Part shown: positions 59,508-64,000 of the stretch, piece after piece
Layout: every line of letters begins with the position of its first letter
Numbering within the stretch: the first letter of the stretch is position 1
Assembly: GCF_030691135.1 (NCBI RefSeq)
Contig: NZ_JAUYFA010000087.1
Location: 1 to 64,000, forward strand
DNA length: 64,000 bases
Source of the DNA: Phreatobacter sp.
Lineage (GTDB): Bacteria > Pseudomonadota > Alphaproteobacteria > Rhizobiales > Phreatobacteraceae
Direction: 5' to 3'
Made by a program: the position numbers and the translations under genes
The notes under the pieces: generated by a model
Seen by the model: the letters and a program-made list of their open reading frames with translations, nothing else
What the model was told of the DNA's origin: nothing
The model's database searches: none

Positions 59508-60454
59508 CGGAGCCGGCGAAGGCGCAGCACGCCGATGGCGATCAGGAGGCCCGCCGACACGGTGACGAGACCGGCGATCTGCAGCGCGGTGGGCCACTCG
59601 CCGGCGACCGGGATCCCCACGAGGATCGCCGAGGCGGGTACCAGCGCCGGAAAGATCGCCGCCCGCGCCGGGCCGATGAGGCGGACGGCGCTCGTATAGG
59701 CGATCACCGAGACGACGCCGGTCAGCACACCCTGGACGGGGATCTGGATGGCGAGCGTCGAGGCCGGCAGCGCCACGTAGTGATCCAGGCCCTGGGTGAG
59801 AAGAGCGACTGGTGCCATTACCGCCCCGGCCAGGATCGAGACAACGGCCGTTCCGGCGACGGGCGGCACCTGCCAGCGTCGCGACTGAAGCGTGAACACC
59901 GCCCAGAGCGCGCCCGCCGCGGCGAACATGGCGTCGCCGATCGGGGCGAGCGAGCCGCCTGCGAAGAGCCCCGGTCCGGCGATGACGACGATGCCGGCGA
60001 TGATGACCGTCACCCCGACGATCCTTGCCGGCGTCGGCCGCTCGCCGAGGACCAGCGCCGCCAGCACCATGCTGAGCACGGTCACCACAGCAGGCTGGAT
60101 GACCGCGCCGTGGGCGAGCGGCGCGTAGAGATAGCCGCCGACCCCGAACAGGATGAAGGGCGGCCCGGCGAGTGCGGTGAGCACCAGCGAACGCCAGAGG
60201 CCGATGGCCCGCACCTGCCGCCAGCCGAACCAGAGCCAGGGCAGCATGACGAGGCCCGCGGTCACATAGCGGAAGGCGGCGATGTCGACGGGCGACAGGC
60301 CCGCGCTCACCCCCTGGCGCGCAAGCGCCAGATAGAGCCCCCAGATGAGGGCGGCGGAGGCACCGAGCGCGAGGCCCCGCCACTCCGGCGTGACGCCGCC
60401 GACGGCGCTGCGGATGAAGCCGCTGCACGGCGGCTGCTGCATGAGGAGGGTCAT
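59504..60454 (-). CDS. EamA/DMT family transporter
   Basis: This is a 316-residue inner-membrane protein with about ten helices in two EamA repeats (ALGASAALIWGLYLALARQG in the first, GDAMFAAAGALWAVFTLQS starting the second). Such exporters move amino acids, metabolites or drugs; the substrate cannot be named. It overlaps the end of the ABC ATPase gene by four bases on the opposite strand and lies 36 bases after the AhpD-like gene, so it may be co-transcribed with that gene. Confidence 0.92.
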   Translation of the reverse strand: MTLLMQQPPCSGFIRSAVGGVTPEWRGLALGASAALIWGLYLALARQGVSAGLSPVDIAAFRYVTAGLVMLPWLWFGWRQVRAIGLWRSLVLTALAGPPFILFGVGGYLYAPLAHGAVIQPAVVTVLSMVLAALVLGERPTPARIVGVTVIIAGIVVIAGPGLFAGGSLAPIGDAMFAAAGALWAVFTLQSRRWQVPPVAGTAVVSILAGAVMAPVALLTQGLDHYVALPASTLAIQIPVQGVLTGVVSVIAYTSAVRLIGPARAAIFPALVPASAILVGIPVAGEWPTALQIAGLVTVSAGLLIAIGVLRLRRLR

Positions 60455-60490
60455 CGGGGCGTCCGGTGTGAGGGTGGGAGAGGGGGTGGC

Positions 60491-61045
60491 TCAGGCGGCG
60501 GCCTTGGTCCGCGGCAGGGGCGGCGCGGCGGGGAAATCCACGGGCACCCTGGTCGTCCCGTGCAGGTAGTTGGTGACGGTCTTGTCACCGATGACGACGA
60601 TGACATCGACCAGGTTTTCCCGCGTCCAGCCGGCGGCGAGGAAAGCGTCCACGATGGCCGGATCGGCATGGCCGCGGCGGAGTGCGATGTCGCCGACGAG
60701 CCGCGCCAGCGCGTCGAGCTTCGCGTCGAACGAGGCGCGGCCGGTGCGGATCTCCAGGATCTGCTTGGGGGTGAAGCCGACCATGCCGCCGATCACCGTG
60801 TGGGCGGCCAGGCAATAGGAGCAGTCGTTTACCTGGCTGACGACGAGGTTGACGACCTCCCGGGCCTTAGCACTGAGCGAGGAGCGGGCGTTCTGGAAGG
60901 CGAGGTAGCTGGCGAGCGCGTTCTCGGAGTGGGCGAGCGTCGCGTAGAGGTTCGGCACCATGCCGAGCTTGCCTTCGAGCTGGTGGAAGATCGCCTGGTT
61001 CGGCGCGCTGACGTCGTTGCGGGAGGGAACGGGGAACATCGTCAT
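60491..61045 (-). CDS. AhpD-like carboxymuconolactone decarboxylase family protein
   Basis: This is a 184-residue protein of the peroxidase-related CMD type. The motif DCSYCLAAH (about 74-82) gives CxxC with His, as in AhpD-like hydroperoxide reductases. VVNLVVSQVN precedes it. AGGAGA precedes the ATG. It is divergent from a LysR gene, with a perfect palindrome in the shared gap, so it is the likely target of that regulator. A role in peroxide or reactive aldehyde defence is inferred. Confidence 0.9.
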   Translation of the reverse strand: MTMFPVPSRNDVSAPNQAIFHQLEGKLGMVPNLYATLAHSENALASYLAFQNARSSLSAKAREVVNLVVSQVNDCSYCLAAHTVIGGMVGFTPKQILEIRTGRASFDAKLDALARLVGDIALRRGHADPAIVDAFLAAGWTRENLVDVIVVIGDKTVTNYLHGTTRVPVDFPAAPPLPRTKAAA

Positions 61046-61141
61046 GGCAGGTCTCCTGTGAGGGTGTCGTGACGGAGGTCCGTCCTACGGGCAGAAGACT
61101 GAGGTATTTGTTGCCCCTCGATAACGGGGCTTGATTGCAGA

Positions 61142-61168
61142 ACATTCATCCGCATGATGGATGAATGT
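61142..61168. promoter_or_regulatory. Perfect 10-bp inverted repeat over the lysR start codon
   Basis: ACATTCATCC and GGATGAATGT are exact complements with a 7-base spacer. The right arm contains the lysR start codon. It lies in the gap shared with the AhpD-like gene and is a candidate site for the LysR protein itself. A weaker stem GCCCC/GGGGC lies about 25 bases to the left. Confidence 0.55.
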
Positions 61169-62082
61169 CAGGCATCCTCGCGCTGTTTCGAACCTTTGCC
61201 CGCACCGCCGAGGCAGGGTCGTTCACCGCCGTCGCCCGCGAGATGAACAGTTCGCAGCCGACCGTGTCGCGCCAGATCGCCCAGCTCGAGGATCACCTCG
61301 GCTGCCTCCTGTTCCAGCGCACGACCCGCGCCCTGACGCTCACCGACGACGGCCGGCTGTTCTATGACCACGCGCTCAGGACACTGGAGGCGGCCGCGGA
61401 GGCGGAGAGTGCCGTCGGTCGTCGCCGCGGCAAGCCTTCCGGCCTGCTCAGGCTCGCCTGTGCCGGTGTCTTCGGCCGGCTGCACGTCATCCCGCAACTG
61501 CCGCGCTTCCGCACCCGTTATCCCGACATCGAGATCGCGCTGACCATGAACGACGGCTTTTCCGACCTCGTCGAGGAGGGCATCGACCTCGCCATCCGGG
61601 TCGGCGAGGGGCGTGACAGCGGCCTGATCGCCCGACGCCTCGGCACCTCGCGGCGCGTCGTCGCTGCCGCGCCCTCCTACATCGCGGCGCGCGGCCAGCC
61701 CGCCCATCCTCGCGACCTCGCCGGCCACGACTGCATCGTCTACGACCGGCTTCTCACCGGGGCGTCATGGGGCTTCGCCACACCCGAGGGGCCGCTGTCG
61801 GTGCCGGTCGCGGGTCCCGTGCACGTCAACAACACGGAGGCGGTGCGCGCCTGCGTGCTGGAAGGACTGGGGATCGGCTACGTGCCGAGCTGGCACTTCG
61901 TCGACGGCGAGATCGAGGACGGCCGGCTGGTGGCGCTGCTGCGGGATTTTGCGCTGCCCTCCCAGCCGATCAGCGGCGTTTATCCCTCGCGCCGCTACCT
62001 GCCCGGCAAGGTGAGGGTGGCGCTGGAGTTCTTCGCCTCCGAGTTCGAGGCCGATCCCCGCCTGCGCATCGGCGAACTCTGA
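61165..62082 (+). CDS. LysR family transcriptional regulator
   Basis: This is a 305-residue regulator. The winged helix-turn-helix is at about 3-62 (FRTFARTAEAGSFTAVAREM, SQPTVSRQIAQLEDHLGCLLF). The ligand domain begins near 90 (GLLRLACAGVFGRLHVIPQL) and is of the CrgA-like group. It probably controls the divergent AhpD-like and EamA genes. The ATG at 61165 is inside the palindrome; an overlapping out-of-frame ATG at 61161 is not used. Confidence 0.92.
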   Translation: MSGILALFRTFARTAEAGSFTAVAREMNSSQPTVSRQIAQLEDHLGCLLFQRTTRALTLTDDGRLFYDHALRTLEAAAEAESAVGRRRGKPSGLLRLACAGVFGRLHVIPQLPRFRTRYPDIEIALTMNDGFSDLVEEGIDLAIRVGEGRDSGLIARRLGTSRRVVAAAPSYIAARGQPAHPRDLAGHDCIVYDRLLTGASWGFATPEGPLSVPVAGPVHVNNTEAVRACVLEGLGIGYVPSWHFVDGEIEDGRLVALLRDFALPSQPISGVYPSRRYLPGKVRVALEFFASEFEADPRLRIGEL

Positions 62083-62176
62083 GCGGTTCCGCAGGGCTGC
62101 GCTGCACCCCGGGGATTGCCTTCCCGCCAGCGCGGGCTAGCCTTCCCGCGTCGCTTCGTCACCCGGGACACCCGCC

Positions 62177-63352
62177 ATGGCCGTCATCGACCGCATCGCC
62201 GCCTTCCACCCCGAGATGACGGCATGGCGCCGCGATTTCCATGCCCATCCCGAGATCGGCTTCGAGGAGGTCCGCACCTCCGGCATCGTCGCCGAGAAGC
62301 TGGAATCCTGGGGCATCGAGGTGCATCGCGGCTTCGGCAAGACCGGGATCATGGGCGTCATCCACGGCCGGCCGGGCAACCGCAAGATCGGCCTGCGCGC
62401 CGACATGGACGCGCTCCCCATGCCGGAGCTCAACGACCATCTGCCGTACAAGAGCACCTATGAGAACCGCATGCATGCCTGCGGCCATGACGGCCACACC
62501 ACCATGCTGCTGGGCGCCGCGAAATATCTCGCTGAGACGCGCAACTTCTCCGGCAGCGTCCATCTGATCTTCCAGCCGGCGGAAGAGGGCCTCACCGGTG
62601 CCGCCGAGATGCTGCGCGACGGGCTGTTCGAGAAATTCCCCTGCGACCAGGTCTACGGCATCCACAATGCCTGGGACCTGCCGCTCGGCACCGCCGCTAT
62701 CCGCCCCGGCACGGTGCTCGCTGCGGTCGACTATTTCACCATCACCGTGAAGGGCCGTTCCAGCCATGCCGCCCAGCCGCATCGCGGCCTCGATCCGCTG
62801 CCCTGCGCCGTGCAGATCTACGGCGCGCTGCAGAACCTCGTCAGCCGCCGCATGGATCCGCACGACACGGTGGTGCTCTCCATCGGCATGTTCCATGCGG
62901 GCACCTCGCAGATCGTCATCCCCGAGACGGTCACCATGGCCGGGACGATCCGCACGCTGAAACCCGCGACGCGGGTGGCGATGGACGAGCTCTTCCACCA
63001 GACCGTCAACGGCCTCTGCGCCGCCCACGGCGTCGAGCTCATCCTCGACTACAAGCGCTCCTATCCGCCGACCATCAACACGGTGGAGGAAGCCTCCGCC
63101 TTCGCGGCGGCGGCGCGCGACGTGGTGGGCGACGATCTCATCAAGACCGACCTGCCCTCGCTCACCGCCGGCGAGGACTTCGCCTATTACCTCGAGAAGG
63201 CGCCCGGCGCCTTCATGCTGCTGGGCCAGGTGACCGAGACGCACAAGGCGGTGCCGGTCCACAACGGCCACTACGACTTCAACGACGACCTGCTGCCGAT
63301 CGGCGCCAGCTGCTTCGCCCGGCTGGTCGAGCAGCAACTGGCGGGGGTGTGA
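62177..63352 (+). CDS. M20 family metallo-amidohydrolase (hippurate hydrolase-like)
   Basis: This is a 391-residue di-metal amidohydrolase. Metal ligands are in HACGHDGHTTM (about 100-110), FQPAEEG (133-139) and LTAGEDFAYY near 334, and the second-domain His is in SSHAAQPHRG. Members cleave N-acyl amino acids such as hippurate or N-acetyl-diaminopimelate. It follows lysR after 94 bases in the same direction; a functional link is possible but not shown. Confidence 0.92.
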   Translation: MAVIDRIAAFHPEMTAWRRDFHAHPEIGFEEVRTSGIVAEKLESWGIEVHRGFGKTGIMGVIHGRPGNRKIGLRADMDALPMPELNDHLPYKSTYENRMHACGHDGHTTMLLGAAKYLAETRNFSGSVHLIFQPAEEGLTGAAEMLRDGLFEKFPCDQVYGIHNAWDLPLGTAAIRPGTVLAAVDYFTITVKGRSSHAAQPHRGLDPLPCAVQIYGALQNLVSRRMDPHDTVVLSIGMFHAGTSQIVIPETVTMAGTIRTLKPATRVAMDELFHQTVNGLCAAHGVELILDYKRSYPPTINTVEEASAFAAAARDVVGDDLIKTDLPSLTAGEDFAYYLEKAPGAFMLLGQVTETHKAVPVHNGHYDFNDDLLPIGASCFARLVEQQLAGV

Positions 63353-63360
63353 GGGGGCGG

Positions 63361-64000
63361 TCAGACCAGCCGGTCGGGCAATTCCTCAAGCGTGGATTCG
63401 CGGCTTGCAGGCCGGGGCTGCCTCTGGTGCCGGTCCTGTGGATCGGGGCGAAAGTGCTTCGACAGCTTCAACCCCTGTCCCTGATAGTTGGAACCCGTTT
63501 CGCCGTAGAGCTTCTCGGGAATTTCGGCCATCGGCTCGTAGATTAGACGGGCCACGTCTTGCCCGTCCTCTAGGATGAACGGCACCTCGCGCGAGCGCAC
63601 TTCCAGCACCGCCCGCGATCCTCGCCCGCCAGCCGCATTGTGGCCGAAACCAGGGTCGAAAAAACCAGCATAGTGCACGCGGAACTCGCCCACGAGCGGA
63701 TCGAAAGGCATCATCTCGGCCGCGAACTCAGGGGGAATCTCCACCGGATCCTTTGTCGCGAGGATGTAGAACTCGCCAGGGTCTAGGATTAGATGCCGTT
63801 TGCCGAAGCTGTAGATGGGCTCCCAGAATTCGTGGACGTCGCAGGCGTTCTTCAGATCGACGTCGATGACGGCGGTGTGGTGCTTGCCGCGGTAGCCGAT
63901 GAGCTCGTTGCGGCCTTTCTGACCGAGGTGGATTGTCACGGCCTTGGACCTGCCGCCCCGTTCGAAAAGGCCGCGGCGCAGGCGGATTTGCGACAGTCGC
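63361..64000 (-). CDS. dcd: 2'-deoxycytidine 5'-triphosphate deaminase, 3' part only
   Basis: The frame is open from the window end to the stop at 63361, about 213 codons; the 5' part lies outside. The sequence resembles the longer dCTP deaminase of alphaproteobacteria, with ILDPGEFYILATKDPVEIP, FFDPGFGHN and SREVPFILEDGQDVARLIYEPMA. The enzyme gives dUTP for dTTP synthesis. A GTG at 63939 is not taken as the start, because the reading frame upstream (LRRGLFERGGRSKA) continues the protein. Confidence 0.88.
   Translation of the reverse strand, partial: RLSQIRLRRGLFERGGRSKAVTIHLGQKGRNELIGYRGKHHTAVIDVDLKNACDVHEFWEPIYSFGKRHLILDPGEFYILATKDPVEIPPEFAAEMMPFDPLVGEFRVHYAGFFDPGFGHNAAGGRGSRAVLEVRSREVPFILEDGQDVARLIYEPMAEIPEKLYGETGSNYQGQGLKLSKHFRPDPQDRHQRQPRPASRESTLEELPDRLV

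Overview
The window is GC-rich chromosomal DNA from an alphaproteobacterium, most likely of the order Hyphomicrobiales (Rhizobiales). The evidence is the mdh-sucCD-sucA-odhB gene order, the lnt-XRE-metK-trmB and miaB-phoH-ybeY-corC-lnt blocks, a TIGR02301 family gene, a candidate Irr box at bfr and a candidate RirA box at bfd, and intergenic palindromes of a type I associate with this order. A genus cannot be fixed from the sequence; a Phreatobacter- or Bosea-like lineage is only a guess. No rRNA, tRNA, phage, insertion sequence or CRISPR array was found.

Layout. Bases 1-7.3 kb hold the minus-strand TCA operon mdh-sucC-sucD-sucA-odhB (odhB is cut by the window edge), behind tetR, a DUF1003 gene and zapE. 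Bases 10.4-13.1 kb hold sdhC-sdhD-sdhA on the plus strand, but sdhB does not follow. Bases 13.2-21.5 kb hold an FkbM-type methyltransferase, a small membrane protein, xerC, the iron-storage pair bfr/bfd, priA, ygfZ and a dihydroorotase. Bases 21.5-29.4 kb are mostly conserved alphaproteobacterial genes of little-known function (DUF2336-PilZ, TIGR02301, a NUDIX hydrolase, an SRAP protein, a chemoreceptor, a GlcD-like flavoprotein). Bases 29.5-34.1 kb hold a 6S RNA candidate, 5-formyl-THF cyclo-ligase, a YmdB-like phosphoesterase, aroC and an unusual HTH-RibB-RibX fusion gene.

Bases 34.4-48.6 kb hold acyl-CoA catabolism genes, tsaC, a 23S rRNA methyltransferase-like gene, tlyA, dxs and a set of single enzymes (AhpD-like, pirin, SDR, VOC, deacetylase, xseB). 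Bases 48.7-57.7 kb hold the miaB-phoH-ybeY-corC-lnt block, an XRE regulator, metK and trmB. Bases 57.8-64 kb hold a two-gene FecCD-type ABC transporter, an EamA exporter, an AhpD-like gene divergent from a LysR regulator, an M20 amidohydrolase and the 3' part of a dCTP deaminase gene.

How the parts connect. Central carbon metabolism (mdh, sucABCD, sdhCDA) dominates the left end. Iron control is visible at bfr/bfd, where the two genes carry different candidate boxes. Translation and envelope upkeep dominate 48-57 kb. Two families of imperfect palindromic repeats (four and two copies) sit between genes. The points most worth a second look are a 91-residue histone-H1-like tail on SucC, the HTH-RibB-RibX fusion with a perfect palindrome just upstream and a strong internal ribosome site, and the missing sdhB. 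All assignments come from reading the sequence and from memory of protein families; no database search was run.
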